This document shows positions 27,796 to 36,829 of a DNA stretch of 64,000 nt, one piece after another. The stretch comes from an uncultured Pirellulaceae bacterium. Its GTDB lineage: Bacteria > Planctomycetota > Planctomycetia > Pirellulales > Pirellulaceae. Positions within the stretch are counted from its first letter, which is position 1, and every line of letters starts with the position of its first letter. The notes beneath the pieces were generated by a model. It had not been told where the DNA came from. It saw only the letters and a program-made list of their open reading frames with translations, and searched no databases. Where the stretch lies: assembly GCA_938084685.1 (NCBI GenBank), contig CALKGE010000011.1:1-64000 (forward strand), given 5' to 3'. Position numbers and translations under genes: made by a program.

Positions 27796-29325
27796 ATGGC
27801 AAATTGCAAACTCCCGAGCGTATCACGATTTGTTCTGTTCACGTTGATTTTGTTCGGAATTCCCACCATCGTATCTGGTCAAGCCGTTTCAGATTTTGGA
27901 CTGTCGGATTACCAGGCGTTGCTCCAACAGGAGGACGACTCATCCGCGGAAAAAGCGACGGCGCAACAGGACGAAGAGTTATATGAACTGATCAAGTTGT
28001 TCGTTGACACACTCGATCAAATTGACCGGAATTACGTGAAAGAAGTCGACCGACGAGAGCTGATTGACGGTGCGATTCGAGGGATGCTGGGAAAACTTGA
28101 TCGACACTCGAATTACATTCCCCCTTCCAATGTCGGCAGCTTCAAATCACGCGTTGAAAACGAATTTGGAGGAATTGGAATCCGGCTCCGCAATGAAAAC
28201 GGTAAAGCCACTATTATTACTCCCATGCTCGGCAGTCCAGCGTATAAAGCGGGCGTCCGCCCTGGTGATGTAATCGTTTCCATCGACGACGTCGCCACGG
28301 AAGGAAAGAGTCCCGGCGAAATCGTCAATGCTTTGAAAGGAAAGATCGGCAGCAAAGTCAGCCTGGCCATCCACAGTCCAGCTTCCGATCAGTCTCGCAC
28401 TGTCGAAGTGGAACGCAGTCTGATCCGCGTCCAATCAGTACTCGGTGCGTCACGCAACGATGATGACTCGTGGAATTACTTCCTGGACGAGCAAAACAGA
28501 ATTGGGTACTTGATCGTGACCAATTTTGGACGTCATACCACTGAAGAAATCCTTGATGCTGTCAAAGAACTGAAGTCACAGGAAGTCCAGGGGCTCATTA
28601 TCGACCTGCGTTACAATCCAGGCGGGCTGTTATCTTCCGCCATTCAGATTTCGGATATGTTTATCAAAGAAGGGCTTATTGTTAGTACGGAAGGCCGCGC
28701 AACTCCCAAACGAATCTGGGAAGCAAAAGTCGACGGAACCTTTGAAGGCTTTCCCATGGCTGTCCTTATCAATCAGTTCAGCGCCAGCGCCAGCGAAATC
28801 CTCTCGGCCTGCCTGCAGGATCATGAGCGTGCTGTGATTGTCGGCCAACGCTCGTTTGGCAAAGGCAGTGTGCAGAACATCATCGAACTGGAGAATGGAA
28901 AAAGTGTTCTGAAGCTTACGACGGCTGGCTACGTTCGTCCCAATGGTAAAAACATTGATCGGCCATCGGCTGGTGAAAGTGATGAATGGGGCGTGTCGCC
29001 AAATCAAGGATTTGAGGTTACCTTTAATGAAGAACAAAACCGTCTCCTGCGAGACGCCCGCAGGGACTATGACATCGTCTTAAACGGTGCAACTCATAAT
29101 CCCCGGGAAGGGAAAGAGTACCTGAGCCTGGTTGATACCCAGTTATTAACTGCCCAGAATTACCTCTACAGTGAATTGGCACTTCCCCCCATCGAAATAC
29201 CGGGCCAGGAAGAGACGTCAGGTGACGAATCTTCCCAGACAACGCAGGACAAAAACAAAAACGATTCAAAGAAGCCCGGGAAACGTCCCAAAGGACGCCG
29301 GTCGAAAAAATCAGACAACGAATGA
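27796..29325 (+). CDS. Exported S41 (CtpA-like) carboxy-terminal processing protease
   Basis: Periplasmic serine protease. The signal peptide (SRFVLFTLILFGIPTIVSGQA) leads into a helical segment (DQIDRNYVKEVDRRELIDGA), then a PDZ domain near 115-205 (GGIGIRLRNENGKATIITPM; AGVRPGDVIVSIDD). The S41 domain follows with LIIDLRYNPGGLLSSAIQIS, the nucleophile region FSASASEILSACLQDH and the base in QRSFGKGSVQNI, giving the Ser-Lys dyad of CtpA. The last 40 residues are Lys/Glu/Ser-rich and probably disordered. Its end overlaps the tsaD start by four bases, so tsaD depends on it for translation coupling. It diverges from lhgO. Confidence 0.93.
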   Translation: MANCKLPSVSRFVLFTLILFGIPTIVSGQAVSDFGLSDYQALLQQEDDSSAEKATAQQDEELYELIKLFVDTLDQIDRNYVKEVDRRELIDGAIRGMLGKLDRHSNYIPPSNVGSFKSRVENEFGGIGIRLRNENGKATIITPMLGSPAYKAGVRPGDVIVSIDDVATEGKSPGEIVNALKGKIGSKVSLAIHSPASDQSRTVEVERSLIRVQSVLGASRNDDDSWNYFLDEQNRIGYLIVTNFGRHTTEEILDAVKELKSQEVQGLIIDLRYNPGGLLSSAIQISDMFIKEGLIVSTEGRATPKRIWEAKVDGTFEGFPMAVLINQFSASASEILSACLQDHERAVIVGQRSFGKGSVQNIIELENGKSVLKLTTAGYVRPNGKNIDRPSAGESDEWGVSPNQGFEVTFNEEQNRLLRDARRDYDIVLNGATHNPREGKEYLSLVDTQLLTAQNYLYSELALPPIEIPGQEETSGDESSQTTQDKNKNDSKKPGKRPKGRRSKKSDNE

Positions 29326-30353
29326 AAATACTCACCATTGAATCAACCTGCGACGAAACAGCTGCCGCAGTCATCACAGATCAATTCGAAGTTCTCAGCA
29401 GTGTTGTCGCCTCCCAGGAAGAACTCCATCGCAAATTCAATGGCGTCGTTCCTGAAATTGCTGCCCGAGCGCATGTCGAACGGATTCTACCTGTTATCGA
29501 AGAAACATTAGAACGCGCTAATTGCGAGTTGTCGGATCTGGACGCCGTAGCGGTAGCCAACGAACCAGGACTCGCTGGCTCTCTGCTCGTCGGAGTCGTA
29601 GCCGCCAAAGCAATCTGTCTGGCTCACGACATCCCGCTGGTCGCGGTCAATCATTTACAGGCTCATATCTTCGCCTGCCGTCTGGCAGCCGAAGCCAATG
29701 TCTTTCCCTGCGTCGGCCTGATCGTCAGCGGAGGCCATTCCAATCTTTATCTCTGCAACACTGCCCTCGATTTTACTCCGTTGGGAGGCACGATCGATGA
29801 TGCCGCTGGTGAAGCATTTGATAAGGTCGCGACGATGCTGGGACTACCTTATCCGGGAGGCCCTTCTATTTCCAAGGCAGCGCTGCAGGGAGACGACAAG
29901 GCTTACCAGTTTCCCAGACCGTTTCTCAAAGATAAAGAGTCACTTGACTTTTCGTTTAGTGGTTTGAAAACAGCTGTTCGCTATGAAATTGCCGGACAGG
30001 GTCAGGTCGACTTCAGCAATCTGGAAATCTCTGAACAAAAAGTAGCCGACGTGGCGGCCAGCTTCCAGGCTGCCGTAGTCGATTGCCTGGCTGGTAAAGC
30101 CATGCTGGCGTTAAAACGGTCGGGCCTGAACAGACTCTGTGTTGGGGGCGGAGTGGCTGCTAATCATGTGTTACGTGAACGGCTCCAACGTGAGTGTGAC
30201 GCAGCCGGAGTCACCTTGCATATTGCTCCATTCCGACTGTGCACAGATAACGCGGTCATGGGAGCTATCGCGATCGAACGATTAAAGGCAGGGCTGATCG
30301 AAGATTTGACGCTGGATATCTCTCCTGGATTAATGCGCATCGGCAAACATTAA
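29322..30353 (+). CDS. tsaD: tRNA N6-threonylcarbamoyladenosine transferase
   Basis: Transfers the threonylcarbamoyl group to A37 of tRNAs reading ANN codons, with TsaB and TsaE. The 343-residue Kae1/Qri7/TsaD protein begins ILTIESTCDETAAAV and carries the metal-binding histidines in NHLQAHIFACRL (HxxxH). VGLIVSGGHSNLYL, PGGPSISKAAL, DFSFSGLKTAVRYEI and VGGGVAANHVLRERL follow, with CTDNAVMGAIA at the end. All ASKHA nucleotide-site blocks are present. Its ATG overlaps the S41 protease stop (ATGA), and a strong hairpin follows the stop. Confidence 0.97.
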   Translation: MKILTIESTCDETAAAVITDQFEVLSSVVASQEELHRKFNGVVPEIAARAHVERILPVIEETLERANCELSDLDAVAVANEPGLAGSLLVGVVAAKAICLAHDIPLVAVNHLQAHIFACRLAAEANVFPCVGLIVSGGHSNLYLCNTALDFTPLGGTIDDAAGEAFDKVATMLGLPYPGGPSISKAALQGDDKAYQFPRPFLKDKESLDFSFSGLKTAVRYEIAGQGQVDFSNLEISEQKVADVAASFQAAVVDCLAGKAMLALKRSGLNRLCVGGGVAANHVLRERLQRECDAAGVTLHIAPFRLCTDNAVMGAIAIERLKAGLIEDLTLDISPGLMRIGKH

Positions 30354-30369
30354 TTATGCAGACAATGAA

Positions 30370-30398
30370 AAAGGCCGAGCAATGTTTGCTCGGCCTTT
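30370..30398. terminator. Bidirectional terminator between tsaD and the vWA gene
   Basis: AAAGGCCGAGCAA and TTGCTCGGCCTTT are perfectly complementary 13-base arms around TGT. T-runs follow on both strands (TTTCT on plus, TTTTTC on minus), serving the converging tsaD and vWA-protein genes. Confidence 0.92.
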
Positions 30399-30425
30399 CT
30401 GCTGATTATGGATGGAACGCAGGGT

Positions 30426-33400
30426 TTAGTTGTTATTATTATTACCACCCTGGCCGTTCTGGTTATTGTTATCTCCGCGATCATTACGATCATCAAGGTT
30501 CTGAGCCTGTCCAGTGGCGAAGTTAAAGGTTCGCACATCGCCAATACCCATCTTGATCGGGGTCGGCGGCACAGTCACTCGGACATACCGACGGTCTGGT
30601 GAGACGATAGGAGCAACCGCTGAGAAAAAAGCTCCTTCGGGCAACGTGGTGATATCAGGTCGATACCCAACAGCCCCTCGCCCTGGCAGGGCAAAACCGT
30701 TTCGGGCTGCCAGTCTTCGGGAAATCGCTAAATCCCGAGCAGCATCAGAATTGGACATACTGTTCAGCTGCTGCGCCAACAGTGCCTGACCAATCATTTC
30801 CTGATGTTCCAGCATGTTTTCAAGCTGATGCTCCCCAATTGCCTCAACTCGCCGACCATGCATGACGTCGAAAATCACAATGGCTCCGGTATCGTCCAAT
30901 TCCAGTTGTTCGCGAATGTGCGGTTTTTCGTCATTATCCGTGAAGATATCAATCGTCACTTTACCGGCAGTCACATTTCCCCATACACGACGAATCAACA
31001 GGCGATACTCTCCTTTGAATGCCTGTGAGCAAACGTAGGATTCACTGTAACCATTTACGGGTTGCTGTCCAGCAATTGAGAACTTGTCTCCCAGCAGCAC
31101 TCCCCCAGCCGTGGTACGCTCGTTCTGCAGCGAGCAGATCGTACCGGTTGGTTCCTTAACGAAGAGGTCGATATCGGCGTTTCCTGTCCAACTAACTACA
31201 ACACGGCAGTCACGGCGAGTTGCACCGTTAAGCTCTTCACCAAACGCCTTGGCCTGCTCCATCAACCCAGCCTGTTTCAATTGCAGCATCACAGCTTCTG
31301 CCGTACGTTGAGCATCAAATTCAATGTGACGCTGATCGTTGGTCCAGGCCTGACTGAGTACTCCCAAGGATGCCCATTTCAGAGCTTCGAAGTCCCCGAG
31401 GCGTTTTGCCAGAGCTAATCCACGAACGTAGGGTTCAGGGCGGTAAGGATTCACTTCCGAAACGTCCCTGAGAACCTGCAGAGCTCGCCGGTGAAGACCA
31501 ATCTCTGACATGTAAATACCAGCTGCCAGCAGCGATTCTTCGTTGTTACTGTAATCCACAGCCGACATTAGCGCTCGTTCGACATCTTCAATCGGAGCAT
31601 GATTTGCCTGCATCGCCAATCCCAGTCCTTCATACATCCAGAACTCGGATTGTTCATTACGAATCGCAGCCATCATGATGGCAATCGCCTCATCGACAAG
31701 CCTTTTCGCTTTCTCACTGTTACCTGATTGATGAAGGCTGCTGGCCTGCTTCATATGTAACTGAACAGTATAAAGAACCTGACGAACATGGTCGTCTTTC
31801 GCTTCACCTTCCAGATCTTTCTTGCTGGCAAAATAACGATCCCAGGCAGACTCCACTGAGTCACCTTCCTCAACAGTTACCTGCAACTTGGTGAGCTGGT
31901 TTTTGATGGCATCAGGAACATCAACTTCTTCCGATTCCTGAGCAGCTTCTGGCTGAGCATTGGGGACATCTTTTTTGCCCAGGATGAGCTGATCATCGAC
32001 AACCTGGAAGCCGCCCATGCCGCCGCCACCCATGCCCATGCCGCCCATGCCGGACATAATTGGCATTACCAGGTCACCGACTTCATAAGTGCGGATGATG
32101 AGTTCATTTTCAGCAGCCTCCGGTGTTGTGACCTTTAACACTTCATCGTTGATCACATACGTCAGTCCCAGGCTGTTGAGCATCAGTTTCAGACCACTAC
32201 GAAGCGTAATACCTCGCAGGTCCTGATTGACAGTCATGTTAGAATCAAGTCCGGCATCAGCCAGCGCTTTATCATCGATAATCATGGGGATGTTGTGGCG
32301 AGTTTTTACGCTGTCAATGACTTCGGTCAGAGGCTGGTCGAAGAACAGCATTACCGTTTCTTCGTCCAGTGCATCCACGATCTTCTGTTCTGCAGGGTTG
32401 TTACCCTGATCTGTTACATACTTACGTCGTTCCACAGTGATCCGATGCCAGAATTCAGCTTCCGGATAACGAATCGGTGAATCACCACCAGGGAACGGAA
32501 TCAATGCTTCGTCGTTTTCATACATCACATCTGCAAAATTCTTATGTCGCAGATCACGGAACTTTTCGAGTCCCTTGTATTGACGCAGAATACGAGCCTG
32601 CCAGACAGCCGCCGTCGGAGTGCCGTCAAAAGGAAGCAGGGGACGGAGTTTCATCCCGATCTCTTTATCTGCTGTGAGATAGGTTTCCCCTTCGTCTACT
32701 CGCTTACGATCACTTTCCAAAGCGGCTTCGTCCATCAGCACATTGAATTTCTCCATCAGGCTGGTAATCAGCTCCTGCTTACGAGCTGTTTCATCTGCCA
32801 GATTTTTCAATCGCTGAGCATTCGCTTCGCGACTTTGAGCAAGCATCTTCTGTTCGTCAACATCTACCTGACGAGCACCTGTTTCACGGATGGCATCTTC
32901 GACCTGTTTCCGCAATTGCTGACGGATATCACCGGCGACATCCGTAGCACTGTCAACCTGTTCCAGCAACAACTTCAACTCCTGAATTGCTTTTTCAGGC
33001 GAGCGTCCCATCAGGTCCCGAGCTTCTTCCAAACCATTTTCAACCACCGCCTGCAGTTTCCCGGCTAATACCTTACGTTCGTTTTCTACGTTTTGCAGGA
33101 ACGTTGGGGAATCCTCCAAACTGGTGTCTACGTCATCAGAACCATCCAGGACTAATGCATTCCCATTATTGGCGGGTGGAGCAGCAGGAGCTGGCTGGGC
33201 ATCCTGAACAAGAGCAATTTCGGTGGTGATGGGCCCGCGTTCCGCTGCACCCTTGATCGCTTTGGCTTCCGTATTCCCCGGATCCTTGCGAAGCACTTCA
33301 TTGGCAATTTCCTCAGCACCTTTAACGTCTCCGCTTTGCAAAGCATGTAAACCGAGTTTGTTTAAGTTACCTGCGTTCCTCTTCGCACTTTCGCGTACTT

Positions 33401-34418
33401 CGACGAGTCCTTCTGAACCGAGTGTTGGCAGGCCAACACCTTTATGCGGAGCTGCATTGTCCACCAGCGCTGGCAGGAAATTGTAGTCTTCGCTGGGACC
33501 ATTCGAGGCGACTTCCCATTCCAATTCGACATCCTGGCCACTCACTTTACCGGTGATCGCCACTTTCAGACTACCAGCCTTTTTCAGCTCGCCAAGCAGG
33601 ATAGTGTCGCGGTCCATACGGACAGGAGGCGCTGTTTTGCTGGAGTAGACACACTGAACACCTTCCGACGTTGTGAGACTTGTTGGCCACAAGACAGGAG
33701 CGACAGCCGCTCCGGCAAGATCGAATCCACTCTTGACACTGGTCTGCTTGTCCTCTGTATCGACGCGGATTACTCCACCCGTACTATTGCTTAAAGCAGC
33801 CAGTAACTCGATATTACGTTGCGGGCCAACCGCAAAAGAAGAAAAGGATACGTTCTTTTCCACCAAGCCTGTTACCAACTCTTTGTAATCGTCAATTTGA
33901 AGAAGATTGGCTTTACTCATCCCGTCGCCAATATAGACGACACTTTTCGCATTCTTGTTATCAGTACTGAATTGTTTTGCTGTGGCCTTCAGCAACTCAA
34001 CCATATCGGTGGAACCAAGTGCTGCACGCCGGTTTAACTTGGCGCGGGCAGCTTCCATCTCCTGGCTGTCGGCAGCAACAAATTCAGCGGACATCGGTAC
34101 AGCATACAGATCAACCGCCATCAGCTTCACTCGATGGTCGGCATCGAGATTTGCCAGCATCGAGTCGAGACATGCCAAAGCAGCTTTCCGGTACTCACCG
34201 ATCTGACTTGCTGACGTATCAATCAAGACCAGGATGTCATGAGCCCCTGCAGCAGGCAATTGCTGATCAGCCTGAACTGACAGAGCAAAATAAGTTTCCC
34301 CGGTTTCCTTTTTATAGGTGTGCAGAACACCTTCGGATTCAGCAGCAAATGTCACGGGTGACAGTGCTAAAGTTGCCAGGGTAAAAATCAGTGTTGATAG
34401 CGCAATGCGTTTGGACAT
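30426..34418 (-). CDS. Giant secreted protein: vWA, STN-like, helical repeats and YfaP/DUF2135-like domains
   Basis: About 1330 residues; numbering is from an in-frame TTG at 34424, while the ATG at 34418 is the likely start. A signal peptide occupies 1-28. The vWA domain (about 60-240) has the MIDAS start ILVLIDTSASQIG and AALGSTDMVELL. A coiled-coil region (about 440-590) is rich in Glu, Gln and Lys. An STN-like segment near 700-770 (IPMIIDDKALADAGLDSNMT; GITLRSGLKLMLNSLGLTYV) resembles secretin or TonB-box N-terminal domains. A Gly/Met-rich linker follows near 790-805. Helical TPR-like repeats span about 880-1080. A beta domain with RDCRVVVSWTGNADIDLFVK resembles DUF2135/YfaP, and an Asn/Gly tail ends the protein. 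A cell-surface or periplasmic assembly role is possible, but the function is unknown. Confidence 0.85.
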   Translation of the reverse strand: MSKRIALSTLIFTLATLALSPVTFAAESEGVLHTYKKETGETYFALSVQADQQLPAAGAHDILVLIDTSASQIGEYRKAALACLDSMLANLDADHRVKLMAVDLYAVPMSAEFVAADSQEMEAARAKLNRRAALGSTDMVELLKATAKQFSTDNKNAKSVVYIGDGMSKANLLQIDDYKELVTGLVEKNVSFSSFAVGPQRNIELLAALSNSTGGVIRVDTEDKQTSVKSGFDLAGAAVAPVLWPTSLTTSEGVQCVYSSKTAPPVRMDRDTILLGELKKAGSLKVAITGKVSGQDVELEWEVASNGPSEDYNFLPALVDNAAPHKGVGLPTLGSEGLVEVRESAKRNAGNLNKLGLHALQSGDVKGAEEIANEVLRKDPGNTEAKAIKGAAERGPITTEIALVQDAQPAPAAPPANNGNALVLDGSDDVDTSLEDSPTFLQNVENERKVLAGKLQAVVENGLEEARDLMGRSPEKAIQELKLLLEQVDSATDVAGDIRQQLRKQVEDAIRETGARQVDVDEQKMLAQSREANAQRLKNLADETARKQELITSLMEKFNVLMDEAALESDRKRVDEGETYLTADKEIGMKLRPLLPFDGTPTAAVWQARILRQYKGLEKFRDLRHKNFADVMYENDEALIPFPGGDSPIRYPEAEFWHRITVERRKYVTDQGNNPAEQKIVDALDEETVMLFFDQPLTEVIDSVKTRHNIPMIIDDKALADAGLDSNMTVNQDLRGITLRSGLKLMLNSLGLTYVINDEVLKVTTPEAAENELIIRTYEVGDLVMPIMSGMGGMGMGGGGMGGFQVVDDQLILGKKDVPNAQPEAAQESEEVDVPDAIKNQLTKLQVTVEEGDSVESAWDRYFASKKDLEGEAKDDHVRQVLYTVQLHMKQASSLHQSGNSEKAKRLVDEAIAIMMAAIRNEQSEFWMYEGLGLAMQANHAPIEDVERALMSAVDYSNNEESLLAAGIYMSEIGLHRRALQVLRDVSEVNPYRPEPYVRGLALAKRLGDFEALKWASLGVLSQAWTNDQRHIEFDAQRTAEAVMLQLKQAGLMEQAKAFGEELNGATRRDCRVVVSWTGNADIDLFVKEPTGTICSLQNERTTAGGVLLGDKFSIAGQQPVNGYSESYVCSQAFKGEYRLLIRRVWGNVTAGKVTIDIFTDNDEKPHIREQLELDDTGAIVIFDVMHGRRVEAIGEHQLENMLEHQEMIGQALLAQQLNSMSNSDAARDLAISRRLAARNGFALPGRGAVGYRPDITTLPEGAFFSAVAPIVSPDRRYVRVTVPPTPIKMGIGDVRTFNFATGQAQNLDDRNDRGDNNNQNGQGGNNNNN

Positions 34419-34424
34419 GGCCAA

Positions 34425-34983
34425 ATAACTCCAACGCAGGAATTGAATTTACTTCTCTGTTTGTTCCGTTAGAAAACGAGCGTTTTCCAAGCAACTACAT
34501 TCTATTCAGCTCTACTGGATATAACCACCAACTATTTGAAATTAGGCAAATACGGCAGTCTCTTCCAATTAAAGCCCAGAATCGTCCTGACCCTGTGGGA
34601 CATACGAAAAGTACGTCTTAATCTTAGGTTCGAATGTTCCTATTGTGTCGGTATAGCGGACTCGCTCATTTCCTGGTCGAAAGACCAATTAGGGTACCGA
34701 TTGTTCCGGTTATAACGGTCGCACTAACAACAAGTTCGACCAAACCTCAATTCCAAGTCCAGCCATATGGAAAATAACTGCGAATATGGAGCCCCTTCAT
34801 TGTTCACTAATTTGATGAACTTAGTTGACATTATGGGAGAGCGAGGGCATTATCAGGGAGTCGTTCTGGTATTACCAAACAAATCTGATTCATCTCCCGA
34901 TAACAGAATGACAAGCAGGTACGACGTATTTTCAACTTTCTTCACCCTCAGACAGGACTCTTTCGTTAGCGGTTTTCAGACTT
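34425..34983. other. 559-base intergenic region between divergent vWA and SLC13 genes
   Basis: I find no convincing gene here. It must hold promoters for both divergent genes. The one clear structure is a small hairpin with a GAAA tetraloop at 34674-34687 (TGGTC-GAAA-GACCA), about 300 bases upstream of the SLC13-type start. A 101-codon frame at 34767-35072 overlaps the transporter start and looks random. A long leader on the transporter mRNA is possible. Confidence 0.5.
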
Positions 34984-36810
34984 ATGGATCTATCCTGGCA
35001 GGCTTACTTTACACTTGGTGTCACCGCAGCAGTTTTTATTCTGCTGCAGGTGCAACGTCGAGCTTCGACTGACGTTCTGTTTCTAGGGGCTCTACTCTTA
35101 CTGACAGTCTCTGGAGTACTGACGACAGAACAAGCTTTTTCGGGGTTTTCCAATCCGGCGGTATTGACGATTGCCGGTCTACTGACGATCACAGCTGGTC
35201 TTCGCACGTCCGGAGTTCTGGACTGGCTGGGATATAAATTACTCGGTTCGGCAACCACCGAAAAACAGGCACTGTTCCGACTTTCGGCAGTCACAACTGC
35301 CGTTAGTGCTTTTTTGCTCAATACAGCCGTAGTGGCCATGCTTCTGCCGGTTGTGATTTCCTGGTGTCGCCGGAGGAATATTTCACCATCCAGACTGCTA
35401 TTACCAGTCAGTTATCTGGCAATTCTGGGCGGAGTCTGTACGCTCATCGGAACCAGTACTACGCTGGTCGTAAACGGCGAGTTACAACAACGACTTCAGG
35501 ATGGGCTGGCAACTACCGGGACAAGTCCATTAACGTTTTTTGAATTAGCCGCTGTGGGAATTCCGTGTGCTGTGGCGGGCACCGTTTTCCTGATCACGCT
35601 AGGCCCCGGTTTACTCCCTTTCCGTAGTGGAATCATCAAACAGCTCGACGAACAACGGCGCGAGTACCTGGTCGAAATGCACGTACAACCCGACAGCCTG
35701 CTCGTCGGGCAAACAGTCGAGCAAGCCGGGCTCCGTCACCTGGATGGGCTTTTTCTGATTGAAATCGACCGTGCGGGCCACGTGATTACGCCCGTCACTC
35801 CCACCACCATTCTGGCAGGTGACGACATTCTCGTCTTTACCGGAGCGGTTGATACCATCGTTGAGCTGGAACAGATCCCCGGCCTCACTCCAGCCATCGA
35901 ATCCGACTTTCACCATCACCCGGAACGTCATCTGGTGGAAGTCGTCCTGTCTCGTAAATTCCCCTTGCTCGACACCACCATTCGAGAAGCCAGTTTTCGA
36001 CAACGATATAACGCCGCCGTGGTCGCCGTTCACCGCGAAGGGGAACGGCTACAGGGGAAAGTCGGAGATTTTACGCTGCGGGCTGGAGATACGCTGCTGC
36101 TGCAAACGACCAGCGACTTTGTGAGTACGTATCGGCACAATAAGGACTTTTATCTTGTGTCCAGTGTGGAAGGTATTGAAACACGTCACCATACCAAAAC
36201 GACGACTGCCCTTATCCTGCTGGGTATCCTCCTGCTATGGCTGGTCCTTGGTTCGCTGAACTATTCCAGCGACAATCCTCTCGCCATAACCTCACCTGCC
36301 GTGGCTTCCCTGAGTATAGCCGTCCTCATGATCCTCACTCGCTGCCTGAAACCGAGTGATGCGCGGAATGCGATCAATCCGCAGGTTCTTTTAACCATTG
36401 CTGCCGCGTTAGGCCTGGGAAAAGCACTCTCAGCCAGCGGAGCCGCCGAAGGTATTGCCACAACAATGCTTACCTGTACCGGAGACAACCCTTTCTGGAT
36501 TCTTCTGGGACTATACGGCCTGACAGTCTTCCTCACTGAAACGATTTCCAACAACGCGGTGGCCGCCATGCTGCTTCCACTCGCCATTGAAATCGCTCAG
36601 GCAGGAGATCTCAATGCTCGACCGCTAATCATTGCGATCACTCTGGCTGCGTCACTTTCATTCATCACTCCCATCGGCTATCAGACCAATCTCATGGTCA
36701 TGGGCCCGGGGGGCTACCGCAGCCGGGATTACCTGCGTCTGGGCCTACCATTGGCGCTCATCATGGCACTCTGCGCGCTAACGATCATTCCTCAGGTATG
36801 GTTGTTCTGA
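34984..36810 (+). CDS. SLC13/DASS-type permease with TrkA-C (RCK_C) domains
   Basis: A 608-residue inner-membrane transporter. The N-terminal hydrophobic block (about 1-200) includes LLLTVSGVLTTEQAFSGFSN, the characteristic family opening, and YLAILGGVCTLIGTSTTLVV with the SNT/SGT-type substrate motif. Two TrkA-C regulatory domains follow in the cytoplasm (about 215-300 and 310-390: LVEMHVQPDSLLVGQTVEQA; LRAGDTLLLQTTSDF). The second membrane half has ETISNNAVAAMLLPLAIEIA and SLSFITPIGYQTNLMVMGPG, the second helix-hairpin motif. Family members carry sulfate, dicarboxylates or other anions, some sodium-driven. The substrate is not resolved. It converges with the HtrA-like gene 20 bases away. 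Confidence 0.9.
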   Translation: MDLSWQAYFTLGVTAAVFILLQVQRRASTDVLFLGALLLLTVSGVLTTEQAFSGFSNPAVLTIAGLLTITAGLRTSGVLDWLGYKLLGSATTEKQALFRLSAVTTAVSAFLLNTAVVAMLLPVVISWCRRRNISPSRLLLPVSYLAILGGVCTLIGTSTTLVVNGELQQRLQDGLATTGTSPLTFFELAAVGIPCAVAGTVFLITLGPGLLPFRSGIIKQLDEQRREYLVEMHVQPDSLLVGQTVEQAGLRHLDGLFLIEIDRAGHVITPVTPTTILAGDDILVFTGAVDTIVELEQIPGLTPAIESDFHHHPERHLVEVVLSRKFPLLDTTIREASFRQRYNAAVVAVHREGERLQGKVGDFTLRAGDTLLLQTTSDFVSTYRHNKDFYLVSSVEGIETRHHTKTTTALILLGILLLWLVLGSLNYSSDNPLAITSPAVASLSIAVLMILTRCLKPSDARNAINPQVLLTIAAALGLGKALSASGAAEGIATTMLTCTGDNPFWILLGLYGLTVFLTETISNNAVAAMLLPLAIEIAQAGDLNARPLIIAITLAASLSFITPIGYQTNLMVMGPGGYRSRDYLRLGLPLALIMALCALTIIPQVWLF

Positions 36811-36829
36811 CAGGCCGACCGGCTGGCGA

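Noticed and set aside
34767-35072. 101-codon frame upstream of the SLC13-type gene
   Set aside because: It overlaps the transporter start in another frame, has no domain or ribosome-binding site and an ordinary random composition.
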